Shown here in pieces: positions 33,390 through 43,463 of a stretch of DNA of 64,000 bases. The notes beneath the pieces were generated by a model. That model was not told where the DNA came from and ran no database searches. It worked only from the letters and a program-made list of their open reading frames with translations. Source of the DNA: DATDAH01 sp963845425 (lineage in GTDB: Bacteria; Actinomycetota; Acidimicrobiia; Acidimicrobiales; DATDAH01); contig CAWJSC010000017.1 in NCBI GenBank assembly GCA_963845425.1, positions 186,001 to 250,000 on the forward strand. Reading direction: 5' to 3'. The translations under genes and the position numbers were made by a program. How positions within the stretch are numbered: position 1 is the first letter of the stretch; each line of letters opens with the position of its first letter.

Positions 33390-33958
33390 GCGACATCGAG
33401 ATCAGCCCGTTCCCCGAGGGCCTCTGGTCCCAGCCCGAGGTCGACGCCTCGGCGCTCCCCGCCCTCGAGGGCCTCGAACCGGTGAAGTCCATCCGGACCC
33501 CGGCCCGCCTCGACTACACGTACACCGCGGGCATCAGTCAGACCCGGTTCCTGCGGGGGATGGCCGAGGGCAAGCTCCTCGGCGAACGCTGCCCCAAGTG
33601 CCAGAAGGTCTACGTGCCGTCCCGGGGCGCCTGCCCGGTCGACGGCGTCCCCACCGAGGAGACGGTCGAGCTGCCGTCGGTCGGCACCGTCGTCAGCTTC
33701 TGCGTGGTGAACGTCGAGTTCACCGGCCGGGGCATCGAGATCCCCTACGCCTCGGCCCTGATCGTTCCCGACGGCGCCGACCTCGCCGTCTTCGGCCTCA
33801 TCCAGGAGATTCCCCACGACCAGGTCCACATGGGCCTGCGCGTCAAGGCCAAGTGGAAGGACCCCGCCGACTGGGAGACCTCCTTCGAGAACATCGAATG
33901 GTGGCGCCCCAACGGCGAGCCCGACGCCGACTACGAGACCTACAAGGAGCACGTCTGA
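33386..33958 (+). CDS. Zn-ribbon/OB-fold (DUF35) protein
   Basis: 190 residues. After a linker, TRFLRGMAEGKLLGERCPKCQKVYVPSRGACPVDG is a rubredoxin-like zinc ribbon, followed by an OB fold (VSFCVVNVEFTGRGIEIPYASALIVPDGADLAVFGLIQE). DUF35 proteins such as ChsH2 bind thiolase-fold partners and acyl-CoA. The stop overlaps the next ATG. It probably forms a complex with the two thiolase-fold proteins downstream. Confidence 0.85.
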   Translation: MSDIEISPFPEGLWSQPEVDASALPALEGLEPVKSIRTPARLDYTYTAGISQTRFLRGMAEGKLLGERCPKCQKVYVPSRGACPVDGVPTEETVELPSVGTVVSFCVVNVEFTGRGIEIPYASALIVPDGADLAVFGLIQEIPHDQVHMGLRVKAKWKDPADWETSFENIEWWRPNGEPDADYETYKEHV

Positions 33959-35012
33959 TGAGGGACGTGGCCATCGTCGGAACGGCGCAGTCGGTGCACG
34001 CGCGGCGGGTTGACGACCGCAACGAGGTCGAGATGCTGATGCCGGTCCTCCAGGAGCTCAAGGACGGCCTCGGCGTCACCCAGGCCGACCTGGACTTCAC
34101 CTGCTCGGGGAGCACGGACTACCTGGCCGGCCAGGGGTTCAGCTTCGTCGGCACCCTCGACGGTGTGGGGCCCTACCCGCCGATCAGCGAGTCCCACGTC
34201 GAGGCCGACGGGGCCTGGGCCCTCTACGAGGCGTGGGTGAAGATCCAGACCGGGGCGGCGGACACCGCGTTGGTCTACAGCTACGGCAAGTCCTCGCCCG
34301 GCGACCTGCCCCGGGTGCTGAGCCGCCAGCTCGACCCCTACTACTACGGCCCCCTGTGGCCGGACTCGGTCAGCCTGGCCGCGCTGCAGGCGCGGGCGCT
34401 GCTCGACTCGGGCAAGGCCACCGAGCGCGACCTGGCCGAGATCGCCGTCCGCTCCCGGGCCGCGGCCAGGGACAACCCCTACGCCACGATCAGTGGTGAC
34501 TTCGACGTCGACGCCATCCTGGCCGAGGACCCGCTGGTCGCCCCACTGCGCAAGCACGACTGCCCGCCCATCAGCGATGGTGCCGTCGCCGTCGTGCTGG
34601 CTGCGGAGGACCGGGCCCGCGAGCTGAGCGACAGTCCGAGTTGGATCCGCGGCCTCGAGCACCGCATCGACGTGCACGCCCTCGGCCTGCGGGACCTCAC
34701 CGACTCGCCGTCCACCCGCCTGGCCGCCCAGGCCGCCGGCGTGCATGACGGCCCGGTCGACGTGGCCGAGCTGCACGCCCCCTTCACCAGCCAGGAGGTC
34801 ATCCTGCGCGAGGCCATCGGGCTGAGCGAGGACGTCGAGGTCAACCCCTCGGGCGGGGCGCTGGCGGCCAACACGATGATGGCGGCCGGCCTGGTCCGCA
34901 TCGTCGAGCTGGCCAACCGGGTCTCGGCCGGTACCGCGGGTCGGGGGGTGGCCCACGCCACCTCCGGCCACTGCCTGCAACAGAACCTGATCTGCGTGTT
35001 GGAGGGAAACTG

Positions 35013-35013
<1 letters not shown>
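33958..35013 (+). CDS. Thiolase-fold protein without the nucleophilic Cys (Ltp4-like)
   Basis: 351 residues. The SCP2-type thiolase fold is clear, including AELHAPFTSQEVILREAIGLSEDVEVNPSGGALAANTMMAAGLVRIVELANR and ATSGHCLQQNLICVLEG. At the usual nucleophile site the sequence is ESHVEADGAWALYEAW, so the CASG Cys is missing. It is likely not a true thiolase but may act as a retro-aldolase, as described for Ltp2 with its DUF35 partner. Coupled by one-base overlaps to its neighbours. Confidence 0.83.
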
Positions 35014-36170
<1,157 letters not shown>

Positions 36171-36191
36171 CCGACAAGGAGCACCGAGCCG

Positions 36192-37046
36192 ATGAGCACC
36201 CCTGCGGGCTGGTACCCGGATCCCACGAGCCGTCACCAGAACCGGTGGTTCGACGGCACCGACTGGACCGACCAGGTGGCCGACGGCCAGACCGTCGGCG
36301 TCGACCCGGTCCATGGCGGTGGGGCCACGGCCGCGACGGCGGCCGGTGCCACCCAGGTCGTCCCGGCCACCCCGGCCCAGCCCGGCCCGCCCCCGGGCGC
36401 CCCTGGGGCCGCCCCGGCCGCCGGGACGGCCCCGGCCCCGCCCCCGGGCGCCCCTGGGGCCGCCCCGGCCGCCGGTCCCCCTCCGGGCGCGGGCACGCCG
36501 CCCCCGGGCGCCCCGCTCGGGACCTACGCGGGTCCGGGCGCCTCGGCCTCGGGGGGTCGCGGCAAGACCTGGCTGATCATCGGCGCCGTCGTCGTGGCGC
36601 TCGCCATCGTCGCCGGCCTGGTCGTGGCCCTCGGCGGGGGCGACGACGGCGACAGCACGGCCAGCTCCTCGGACCGCGGCGACGAGGCGGACCAGAGCGA
36701 TGCCCCCGAGGACACGGTGGACGAGGACCCCTCGGCCTCGGACCTCTTCGACGACATGGCCGACGAGGGCGACCAGAGCGACGGCGACGTCTTCGGCACC
36801 GACGACGAGCCGGCCGACGAGCCCGCCGACACGACCGTGGAAGGGGAGTACCCCCAAGAGGTCATCGACAACTTCAACGACTCGTGCACGAGCGCGGGGA
36901 GCCCGGCCGCGTTCTGTGGCTGCGTGATCGACGAGCTCCAGGCCACCGTGCCCTACGACCGGTTCGTCGAGATCGACCAGGAGTTGGCCGAGAACCCCGA
37001 CGACATCCCCACCGAGCTCACCGACGCCGCCGCGGCCTGCCAGTGA
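36192..37046 (+). CDS. DUF2510 domain membrane protein
   Basis: 284 residues. MSTPAGWYPDPTSRHQNRWFDGTDWTDQV is a DUF2510 domain. Then a Pro/Ala/Gly linker has a 13-residue unit, PPPGAPGAAPAAG, repeated at 17-residue period (DNA 36386-36424 and 36437-36475, identical bases). One hydrophobic helix (LIIGAVVVALAIVAGLVVAL) follows, then an acidic linker and a small C-terminal domain with three or four Cys (NDSCTSAGSPAAFCGCVIDELQATVPYD). The function is unknown; a single-pass protein with an extracellular Cys domain is inferred. Confidence 0.85.
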   Translation: MSTPAGWYPDPTSRHQNRWFDGTDWTDQVADGQTVGVDPVHGGGATAATAAGATQVVPATPAQPGPPPGAPGAAPAAGTAPAPPPGAPGAAPAAGPPPGAGTPPPGAPLGTYAGPGASASGGRGKTWLIIGAVVVALAIVAGLVVALGGGDDGDSTASSSDRGDEADQSDAPEDTVDEDPSASDLFDDMADEGDQSDGDVFGTDDEPADEPADTTVEGEYPQEVIDNFNDSCTSAGSPAAFCGCVIDELQATVPYDRFVEIDQELAENPDDIPTELTDAAAACQ

Positions 37047-37096
37047 GCCACCGGCCGCCGTCCTGACGGTCCTCCGGGTTGTGTCAGGCTGAGGCC

Positions 37097-37561
37097 ATGG
37101 CCCACCCGAGAGCCGAGATCGAGGCCGCCATCGAGCGGTACCTGGAGGTCCGTTCCGACGCCGAGGAGGGCCGCAGCGGCTGGGACGGGCTGGACGAGAT
37201 GTTCACCGACGACGCCACGTTCATCGACCCCGCCTGGGGTCGGGTCACCGGCATCGAGAACCTCCGGGAGTTCTGGCGGGAGTCGATGGCCGGGCTGGAC
37301 GACTGGCGGTTCCCCCACGAGTGGGCGTCGATCGACGGCGACCAGGTCGTCCTGCGCTGGTGGAACCGGCTGCCGGGTCAGCGGGCCGACGGCTCCCACT
37401 ACGAGGTCCCCGGCGTCTCGATGATGACCTATGCCGGCGACGGGAGGTTCTCCTACGAGGAGGACATCATGAACATGGTCCACCTCTTCGAGGTGATCAC
37501 CGAGAGCGGCTACCAGTTCGCCGAGAACATGAACCAGCCGCCCCGGAGCCCGCCCCGGTAG
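37097..37561 (+). CDS. SnoaL/NTF2-like protein
   Basis: 154 residues. Helical start IEAAIERYLEVRSDAEEGRSGWDGLDEMFTDDATFIDPAWGRVTGIENLREFWRESM and strands DQVVLRWWNRLPG and YEVPGVSMMTYAGDGRFSYEEDIMNM match the small SnoaL fold. The catalytic role is unknown. The start at 37097 is preferred over 37079 because CAGGCT (a near -10) ends 6 nt upstream. Confidence 0.8.
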   Translation: MAHPRAEIEAAIERYLEVRSDAEEGRSGWDGLDEMFTDDATFIDPAWGRVTGIENLREFWRESMAGLDDWRFPHEWASIDGDQVVLRWWNRLPGQRADGSHYEVPGVSMMTYAGDGRFSYEEDIMNMVHLFEVITESGYQFAENMNQPPRSPPR

Positions 37562-37573
37562 CGTCCGGCCGCA

Positions 37574-38479
37574 ATGACCGACCACGTGCTGGTGCCCCCC
37601 CGAGCGGAGCGAACGGTGACCGTCGCCGCCGACCGCCGCTTGGGTGTGGCCGAGTTCGGCCCCGAGGACGGCCGGGCGATCTTCTGGTTCCACGGGACCC
37701 CGGGGGCCCGCCGCCAGGTCCCGCCGGCGGCCCGCCGGGTGGCGGACGAGCTCGGCGTACGGGTCATCGGTGTGGACCGTCCGGGCACCGGGGGCTCGAC
37801 GGGCCACCTGTACCGGGACATCCGGGCGTTCGCCGACGACGTGGCCGTGCTGGCCGACGACGCGGGGGCGGAGCGCTTCGGGGTGATCGGCCTTTCGGGG
37901 GGTGGGCCCTACGTCCTGGCCTGTGCCCACGAGATGCCCGAACGGGTGGTCGCCGCCGTGGTCCTCGGCGGCGTCGCCCCGACGGTCGGCGAGGACGCGG
38001 CGGACGGCGGTGTGGTCGACCTGACCCGACTCCTGCGTCACCCGCTGACGCTGCTGCGCCAACCCCTCGGCATCACGCTGACCACGTTCGCCCGTGCGGT
38101 GCGACCGTTCGGCCATCAGGCCATGGGGCTCTACTCCCGGGTGTCGCCTCCCGGTGACCGGGAGGCCTTCGCCGCCCCGGGTATGGAGGAGATGTTCCTG
38201 GACGACATCAACACGGCGGCGGCGTCCGGCGGCTTGAACGCCGTGACCGCCGACCTGGCCCTCTTCGGCCGGCACTGGGGGTTCTCGGTCGGCGACATCC
38301 GGGTGCCGGTCCGGTTCTGGCACGGCGACGCCGACAACATCGTGCCCCTCCACCACGCCGAGGCCCTGGCCGCCCGAGTGCCCGACGCCGAGCTCCACGT
38401 GCGGCCGGGGGAGAGCCACATCGGGACCCTGGTGGTGGGTGACGAGGCCGTCCGTACGGTGGTCGCCCTCTGGAGGTGA
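37574..38479 (+). CDS. Alpha/beta hydrolase
   Basis: 301 residues. Nucleophile elbow GLSGGGPYVLA, catalytic Asp near WHGDADNIVPLHHAEAL, and His in GESHIGTLVVGDE. The oxyanion region is IFWFHGTPGARRQVPPAARRV. Cap helices are longer than in simple esterases, with a helix VDLTRLLRHPLTLLRQPLGI. The substrate cannot be named. TAGCGT ends 9 nt before the ATG. It may be co-transcribed with the two following genes. Confidence 0.87.
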   Translation: MTDHVLVPPRAERTVTVAADRRLGVAEFGPEDGRAIFWFHGTPGARRQVPPAARRVADELGVRVIGVDRPGTGGSTGHLYRDIRAFADDVAVLADDAGAERFGVIGLSGGGPYVLACAHEMPERVVAAVVLGGVAPTVGEDAADGGVVDLTRLLRHPLTLLRQPLGITLTTFARAVRPFGHQAMGLYSRVSPPGDREAFAAPGMEEMFLDDINTAAASGGLNAVTADLALFGRHWGFSVGDIRVPVRFWHGDADNIVPLHHAEALAARVPDAELHVRPGESHIGTLVVGDEAVRTVVALWR

Positions 38480-38486
38480 GCCGCCC

Positions 38487-38888
38487 ATGACCGAGACGGG
38501 GAAGCCCGCCTGGTACCGCCGTCCCGGCGTCCTGGCCGCGATCGGCGTGCTCCTCCTCGTCGCGGGGGTGGGCGTCGGCCTGTGGCTGTCCTACGACGAC
38601 GACGACGGCACCCAGGTCGACACGACGGACACGACCGTGGCGCCGACGGTCCCGCCCACCACGACCGCGCCGCCGCCGACCACGGTGGTCACCACGACCA
38701 CGGTCTCCTTCGCCGACCAGTGCGCGGCGGGCGACCAGGTGGCCTGCGACCAGCTCGACGACGACCAGCTCGATGCCTTCTGCGACGAGGGCAACGTGGA
38801 CGCCTGTCAGGTGCTGCTGGCCCGCCAGGGCGACGGGGTGCCCGACGGGCCCGACGGCGAGGGCGCCTACGGCGGCGATGGTCGCTGA
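38487..38888 (+). CDS. Single-pass membrane protein, unknown
   Basis: 133 residues. One hydrophobic helix (VLAAIGVLLLVAGVGVGLWL), then a Thr/Pro-rich linker (TTDTTVAPTVPPTTTAPPPTT) and a short Cys-containing acidic domain (DQCAAGDQVACDQLDDDQLDAFCDEGNVDACQVLLARQ) with four Cys in Sel1-like spacing. It resembles the tail of the DUF2510 protein upstream in layout. The function is unknown. Confidence 0.7.
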   Translation: MTETGKPAWYRRPGVLAAIGVLLLVAGVGVGLWLSYDDDDGTQVDTTDTTVAPTVPPTTTAPPPTTVVTTTTVSFADQCAAGDQVACDQLDDDQLDAFCDEGNVDACQVLLARQGDGVPDGPDGEGAYGGDGR

Positions 38889-38912
38889 CGGGGCAGGCGG
38901 GGAGGGCCGGCG

Positions 38913-39848
38913 ATGAGGTGGAAGCCGGGCCGGGGCCGCAGTCAGCACATCGAGGATCGCCGGGGCAGCTCGGGTGGCGGGTTCGGCGGCCTCGGCGGCT
39001 TGCCCCTAGGAGGCAAGGGCGGGGGGATCATCGGCATCGTCGTGCTCGTGGCCGTGGCCTTCCTGGGCAAGAGCTGCGTCGGGGGCGATGGGAGCACGAG
39101 CGGGGACTCGGCTTCCGGGGGCTTCGGGATCGAAGACCTGGAGGACATCCTCGGCCAGTTCTCGACCGCCGGCGGGGCCGCCGGCGGCGAGGACCCGCTG
39201 GACCCCGCTGACGACCCCGATGCCACCACGGTGGAGTTCGTGTCCTTCGTGCTCGACGACGTCCAGGGCTTCTGGGACGGCCATTTCGCCGACGCCGGCC
39301 AGAACTACCCAGAGGCCGATCTGGTCCTGTTCCGCGAGGGGGTGCAGTCCGGCTGCGGCTTCGCCTCGTCGGCGACCGGGCCCTTCTACTGCCCCGCGGA
39401 CTCGAAGGTCTACGTCGACCTCGCCTTCTTCCGGGAGCTGAGCCAACGCTTCGGCGCGCCGGGGGACTTCGCCCAGGCCTATGTCCTGGCCCACGAGGTC
39501 GGCCACCACGTCCAGAACGTGCTCGGCATCAACGACGAGGTCCGGCGCCTCCAGGCGGAGCAGCCCGACCAGGTCAACGCCCTGTCGGTCCGCCTCGAGC
39601 TGCAGGCCGACTGCCTGGCGGGGGTGTGGGCCCACGCCGCGTTCCAGCGCGACCTGCTGAGCGACGGCGACCTCGAGGAGGGCCTCGATGCTGCCGCCGC
39701 CGTCGGCGACGACCGCCTGGGGGCCGGCAGCGAGGAGAACTGGACCCACGGCGCCAGCGCCCAGCGGGTCCGCTGGTTCACCGAGGGCTACGAATCCGGT
39801 GACGTCGAAGCCTGCGACACGTTCAGCGTGGACGAGGACGAGCTCTAG
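38913..39848 (+). CDS. Neutral zinc metallopeptidase (YpfJ/KPN_02809 family)
   Basis: 311 residues. After a Gly-rich segment there is one membrane helix (GIIGIVVLVAVAFLG), and the catalytic domain has AYVLAHEVGHHVQNVLGI with HExxH and a downstream RLELQADCLAGVWA giving the third ligand. The family is of unknown substrate. GGGAGG lies about 13 nt before the ATG. The preceding gene ends 24 bp upstream. Confidence 0.92.
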   Translation: MRWKPGRGRSQHIEDRRGSSGGGFGGLGGLPLGGKGGGIIGIVVLVAVAFLGKSCVGGDGSTSGDSASGGFGIEDLEDILGQFSTAGGAAGGEDPLDPADDPDATTVEFVSFVLDDVQGFWDGHFADAGQNYPEADLVLFREGVQSGCGFASSATGPFYCPADSKVYVDLAFFRELSQRFGAPGDFAQAYVLAHEVGHHVQNVLGINDEVRRLQAEQPDQVNALSVRLELQADCLAGVWAHAAFQRDLLSDGDLEEGLDAAAAVGDDRLGAGSEENWTHGASAQRVRWFTEGYESGDVEACDTFSVDEDEL

Positions 39849-39888
39849 AACCAACCGCGGCAAGCCCGGCTCGAGGGGGCGACAGGCG

Positions 39889-40677
39889 CTAGAGGTCGGG
39901 TAGGCCCATAGCCAGGTTGGGGGCTTCGAGACCGCCGTCGACTTCGACGACCTTGCCGGTGACCCAGGCGCCGGCGGGGGACGCGAGCCAGAGGGCGGCC
40001 GCGGCGATGTCGGTGGGGTCGCCGAGGCGGCGCAGGGGGGTGCGGGCGACCATCTCGTCGTGGATCTCGTCGCTGTCGAGCACGACCTGCAGGGCCGAGG
40101 TGGCGACCGAGCCGACGGCGATGCCGTTGACCCGGACCCGAGGAGCAAGGTCGGCCGCCAGGAGGCGGGTGAGGTGGGTCAGGGCGCCCTTGGCCGTGCC
40201 GTAGGCGGCGAACCCGCGGTCGGACAGGCGGCCGATGGCCGAGGAGATGTTGACCACCGAGGCCCCCTCGCGACCGAGCATGTGGGGTACGGCCAACTGG
40301 GTCAGGCGGAAGGCCGTGGTCACGTTGAAGTGGAAGGCCTTCTCGAAGGCCCGCACGCTGGTGTCCAGAAAGGCGTTGGGCATCGACCCGCCGGCGTTGT
40401 TGACCACGACGTCGACGCCCCCGAAGGCCTCGACCGTCCGGTCGACCAGGTTGTCGAGCACGTCGAGCTCGCTGACGTCGCACGGGATGACGAGGGCCTC
40501 ACCACCCGAGGCCCGGACGTCGGCGGCCACCTCCTCCAACTGGGCCTCGGTCCGGGCGGCGAGGGCCACGTTGGCCCCCACTTCGGCGTAGGTCCGGGCG
40601 ATGGCGGCGCCGATGCCGCGCCCGGCACCGGTGACGATGACGACCTTGTCGTCGAGACGGAAGCGATCAAGGATCAT
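39889..40677 (-). CDS. SDR family oxidoreductase
   Basis: 262 residues. Rossmann motif VTGAGRGIGAAIARTYAEVGA, NNAGG, active-site VNISSAIGRLSDRGFAAYGTAKGAL (Ser-Tyr-Lys), and C-terminal DGGLE. A classical SDR, NAD(P)H-dependent, on a hydroxy/keto substrate. Acyl-CoA or steroid chemistry is likely from the window content but not proven. The upstream gap holds the palindrome GACACTGTGTC (40681-40691), a candidate operator. Confidence 0.92.
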   Translation of the reverse strand: MILDRFRLDDKVVIVTGAGRGIGAAIARTYAEVGANVALAARTEAQLEEVAADVRASGGEALVIPCDVSELDVLDNLVDRTVEAFGGVDVVVNNAGGSMPNAFLDTSVRAFEKAFHFNVTTAFRLTQLAVPHMLGREGASVVNISSAIGRLSDRGFAAYGTAKGALTHLTRLLAADLAPRVRVNGIAVGSVATSALQVVLDSDEIHDEMVARTPLRRLGDPTDIAAAALWLASPAGAWVTGKVVEVDGGLEAPNLAMGLPDL

Positions 40678-40680
40678 CTC

Positions 40681-40691
40681 GACACTGTGTC
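40681..40691. promoter_or_regulatory. Palindrome GACAC-T-GTGTC, candidate operator
   Basis: An 11-bp perfect palindrome directly upstream of the SDR start (40677) and 18 bp before the small ORF at 40709. The regulator is not known; TetR-like sites of this symmetry are common before acyl-CoA genes. Confidence 0.45.
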
Positions 40692-40708
40692 ATGCCGATA
40701 GGAGCCCC

Positions 40709-40879
40709 GTGCCAATGGCGGGAAGTGCCGAGGAATACGAGAAGATGGCGCTCGCCTCCATGCGTCGCGCCTCGGAATCCGGTGGTGACTCCAGGTTCCA
40801 CCACGCGCGCGCCCAAGTCTTCGCCACCCTGGCCGCGGCCGCCGCGAGCCAGTCGCCGAAGGCCGCCGACGACGGGTGA
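40709..40879 (+). CDS. Small protein, unknown
   Basis: 56 residues from GTG 40709 (or 54 from ATG 40715), starting around MAGSAEEYEKMALASMRRAS and ending AASQSPKAADDG. Helical, with no signal. AGGAG lies 5 nt before GTG. Its last 4 bases overlap the SGNH gene start as GTGA, so they are coupled. Confidence 0.5.
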   Translation: MPMAGSAEEYEKMALASMRRASESGGDSRFHHARAQVFATLAAAAASQSPKAADDG

Positions 40880-41583
40880 CCCGGGTCGCCGGCCTGGTCG
40901 TCCTGGGCCTCTTGGCCATCGGGGTGGGCGTCGGTGAGGCCCTGACCCCGGGCACCGAGCACGTGCTCCTCGTCGGCGACTCCATCATGCGCCAGACGGG
41001 CCCCGCCCTGACCCGCCAGCTGGGCGACGAGTACACGGTGCACAACGAGGGGGTGAACGGCTCCGGCCTGCTGACCCCACGCTTCTTCGACTGGGCCGAC
41101 CAGCTCGAGCAGGACCTGGTCCGCGTCGATCCTGACGTGGTCGTCATGCTGTTCATCGGCAACTACACCGAGGACCTCGCCGAGCTCTGGACGACACCCG
41201 AGGGCGAGGTGATCCGCAGCGTGGGCGCCCCGCACTTCGCCCGCGAATGGGGCCGGCAGGTCGACTCGGCGATGGCCGCCATCGCCGAGTCCGGTGCCCG
41301 TGTCGTGCTCGTGCTCCCGCCGCCCATGGTCACCCCCGAGCTGCAAGCGGTCGTGGACGGGCTCCGGGCCGAGTACGAGCGGGCCGCCGCCGATTGGGAC
41401 TTCATCACCCTGGCCGACGCCGCCGATGCCGTGGGCGGCGAGAACGGGGAGTGGGTGGCCGGGCTCCCGGCGGGCGACGGCTCCCTCCGCCCCGTCCGGG
41501 TCCCCGACACCGTCCACCTCGCCGAGCACGGCCAACGCCTCGTCGCCCGCGAGATCGTGGGAGCGATCCGTCAGGCGGGGTAG
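40876..41583 (+). CDS. SGNH/GDSL hydrolase (DUF459-like), membrane-anchored
   Basis: 235 residues. N-terminal signal/anchor (VAGLVVLGLLAIGVGVGEAL), then VLLVGDSIMRQTGPALTRQL (block I Ser), NEGVNGSGLL, VVVMLFIGNYTED (block III Asn), and VRVPDTVHLAEHGQRLVA (block V Asp-His). These enzymes are surface esterases or acyltransferases. The stop overlaps the end of modC by 13 bp in convergent orientation. GTG 40876 is the start. Confidence 0.85.
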   Translation: MTRVAGLVVLGLLAIGVGVGEALTPGTEHVLLVGDSIMRQTGPALTRQLGDEYTVHNEGVNGSGLLTPRFFDWADQLEQDLVRVDPDVVVMLFIGNYTEDLAELWTTPEGEVIRSVGAPHFAREWGRQVDSAMAAIAESGARVVLVLPPPMVTPELQAVVDGLRAEYERAAADWDFITLADAADAVGGENGEWVAGLPAGDGSLRPVRVPDTVHLAEHGQRLVAREIVGAIRQAG

Positions 41584-42620
41584 ACGTCGATGTCGGTGGC
41601 CTTGACGGTGGCCCAGACCCGCTCGCCGGCGCGGAGGCCGAGGTCGGCCACGGCGGCGGGGGTGATCTCGGCCACCAAGGGGATGGGACCGCCGAGCGCG
41701 ACCCGCACCCGGTCGCCCACGGCCTCGAGGTCCTCGATCGGGACCGCCCAGGTGTTCCGGGGGCTGCCGTCCGGCCGACTGCGGTAGAGCGCGATGGAGT
41801 GTGGGGCCAGGGTGACCAGCACGGCGCCGGCGGCCGGGGTGGCGGTCACCAGGTCGGCCGGTCCGGGCAGGACCACCGTGGTGCCGTCGGCCCGGCCCTC
41901 GAGCAGGTTCAGGCCGACCAGGCGGGCGACGAAGGCCGACCGGGGGCGCCGGGTGATCTCGGTGGGCGGGCCGGTTTGGGTGACCCGTCCGTCTTCCAGG
42001 ACCACCAGGCGGTCGGTCAGCGAGAGGGCGTCGATCGGGTCGTGGGACACGAGCACGGTGGCCCGGTCGGCCCGTTGCTCCTCGGTTCGCAGCAGCCGGC
42101 GCACCACGGCGCGGCCCTCCTGGTCGAGGGCGGCCAACGGCTCGTCCAGCAGGAGCACGTCGGGATCCCGAGCCAGGGTCCGGGCGATGGCGGCCCGCTG
42201 GGCCTGGCCCCCCGAGACGTCCCGGGGCCGGGACCGGGCCTGGTCCCGCACGCCGAGCTTCTCCAGCCAGGCCGTGGCCGTTGCTCGGGCGGCTTCCCTG
42301 GCCATGCCCGAGCGCCGGAGGCCGAAGGCGGCGTTGTCCCGCAGGTCCAGATGGGGGAAGAGCGTTGGGTGCTGCAGGACGACCCCCGTGGGCCGCTCGT
42401 CGGGTCGCACGTAGACCCCGGCTGCCGGATCGTCGACCACGATGCCGCCGAGGCGAAGTGTGCCCTCGTCCAGCGGGGTCAGTCCGGTCAGGACCCGTAG
42501 CAGCGTGCTCTTGCCTGCGCCGTTCTCGCCGAGCACCCCGACGACCTCGCCGGACTCGACCCGCAGGTCGAGCTCGGCCGTGAACCCACCGCGGGTCACC
42601 CGGCCCTCGAGGGCGATCAC
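41571..42620 (-). CDS. modC: Molybdate ABC transporter, ATP-binding protein
   Basis: 349 residues. Walker A GENGAGKST, signature VSGGQAQR, Walker B LLLDEPLAALD, H-loop LVSHDPIDAL. The C-terminal ~120 residues contain TOBE/Mop-like segments (RNTWAVPIEDLEAVGDRVRVALGG, ERVWATVKATDIDVYPA) that bind oxyanions. It powers molybdate import with modB and modA. GTG 42620 overlaps the modB stop as GTGA. Gene order regulator-modA-modB-modC. Confidence 0.93.
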   Translation of the reverse strand: MIALEGRVTRGGFTAELDLRVESGEVVGVLGENGAGKSTLLRVLTGLTPLDEGTLRLGGIVVDDPAAGVYVRPDERPTGVVLQHPTLFPHLDLRDNAAFGLRRSGMAREAARATATAWLEKLGVRDQARSRPRDVSGGQAQRAAIARTLARDPDVLLLDEPLAALDQEGRAVVRRLLRTEEQRADRATVLVSHDPIDALSLTDRLVVLEDGRVTQTGPPTEITRRPRSAFVARLVGLNLLEGRADGTTVVLPGPADLVTATPAAGAVLVTLAPHSIALYRSRPDGSPRNTWAVPIEDLEAVGDRVRVALGGPIPLVAEITPAAVADLGLRAGERVWATVKATDIDVYPA

Positions 42621-43396
42621 GACGATCCGCCCACGAGGCGGTCCCGGAGGAGGACGAGCACGAGCAGGGAGACGAACAGCAGCACCACGGACAGGGCCAG
42701 GGCGGCCTCCCGGTCGGTCTGGAGCGCGGTGTAGACGGCGAGGGGGAGGGTGCGGGTCCGGCCCTCGACGTTGCCGGCGAAGGTGATGGTGGCGCCGAAC
42801 TCGCCCAGGGCCCGGGCGAAGGCGAGGGCGGCGCCGGCGGCCAACTGTGGGGCCAGCAGGGGGACGGTGACCCGCCAGAACGTGGCGCCCCGCCCCGCCC
42901 CGAGCGTGCGGGCCGCTTCCTCGTAGCCGGGGTCGAGCGAACGCAGGCCGGACTCGACGGTGATCACGAGGAACGGCAGGGCCACGAAGGTGGCGGCGAT
43001 CACCGCCCCGGCGGTGCTGAACGGCAGGGTGAGGCCGAACCACTCGTCGAGGTACTGGCCGACCAGGCCCCGGCGCCCGAGGGCGAACAGGAGGGCCACG
43101 CCGCCGACGACCGGCGGCAGGACCATCGGCAGCAGGACGAGGGCCCGGACCAGCGCCCGCCCCCGGAAACGGCCCCGGGCCAGCAGCCAGGCCAGCGGCA
43201 CGCCGAGGGCCGCGGCCAGGACGGTGGCGGCCACCGCCACGACCAGCGACAGGCGGAGGGCCGCGGTGGCCTCGGGCTCGGTGAGCAGGTCCCCCAGCTC
43301 GCCCCAAGGCGTCCGCTGCAGCAGGCCGATCAGCGGCAGCGCCAGGAAGACCGCGGCCACCACCCCCAGTACGGGCAGCACCCCGCCGGACGCCAT
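42617..43396 (-). CDS. modB: Molybdate ABC transporter, permease
   Basis: 259 residues from ATG 43396, with five to six hydrophobic segments and the EAA loop LDPGYEEAARTLGAGRGATFWRVTVPLLAPQL. A longer start (ATG 43432) would add MTTESGARRRRR, encoded by the arm and loop of the intergenic hairpin, so the shorter start is preferred. It passes molybdate (or tungstate) through the membrane. Confidence 0.9.
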   Translation of the reverse strand: MASGGVLPVLGVVAAVFLALPLIGLLQRTPWGELGDLLTEPEATAALRLSLVVAVAATVLAAALGVPLAWLLARGRFRGRALVRALVLLPMVLPPVVGGVALLFALGRRGLVGQYLDEWFGLTLPFSTAGAVIAATFVALPFLVITVESGLRSLDPGYEEAARTLGAGRGATFWRVTVPLLAPQLAAGAALAFARALGEFGATITFAGNVEGRTRTLPLAVYTALQTDREAALALSVVLLFVSLLVLVLLRDRLVGGSS

Positions 43397-43407
43397 CCGT
43401 CGTCGCC

Positions 43408-43455
43408 TTCTGGCGCCCGATTCGGTGGTCATCGCCGTCGAAACAGGCGCCAGAA
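43408..43455. repeat. TTCTGGC-family hairpin between modA and modB
   Basis: Arms TTCTGGCGCC (43408-43417) and GGCGCCAGAA (43446-43455) are perfect complements with a 28-nt loop. It lies inside the mod operon, 9 bp after modA, and could trim or slow transcription between modA and modBC. Confidence 0.75.
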
Positions 43456-43463
43456 CGAGGGGC

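Noticed and set aside
37600..37620. CGAGCGGAGCGAACGG as another copy of a dispersed repeat
   Set aside because: It is short, within the hydrolase coding sequence, and without the core hairpin.
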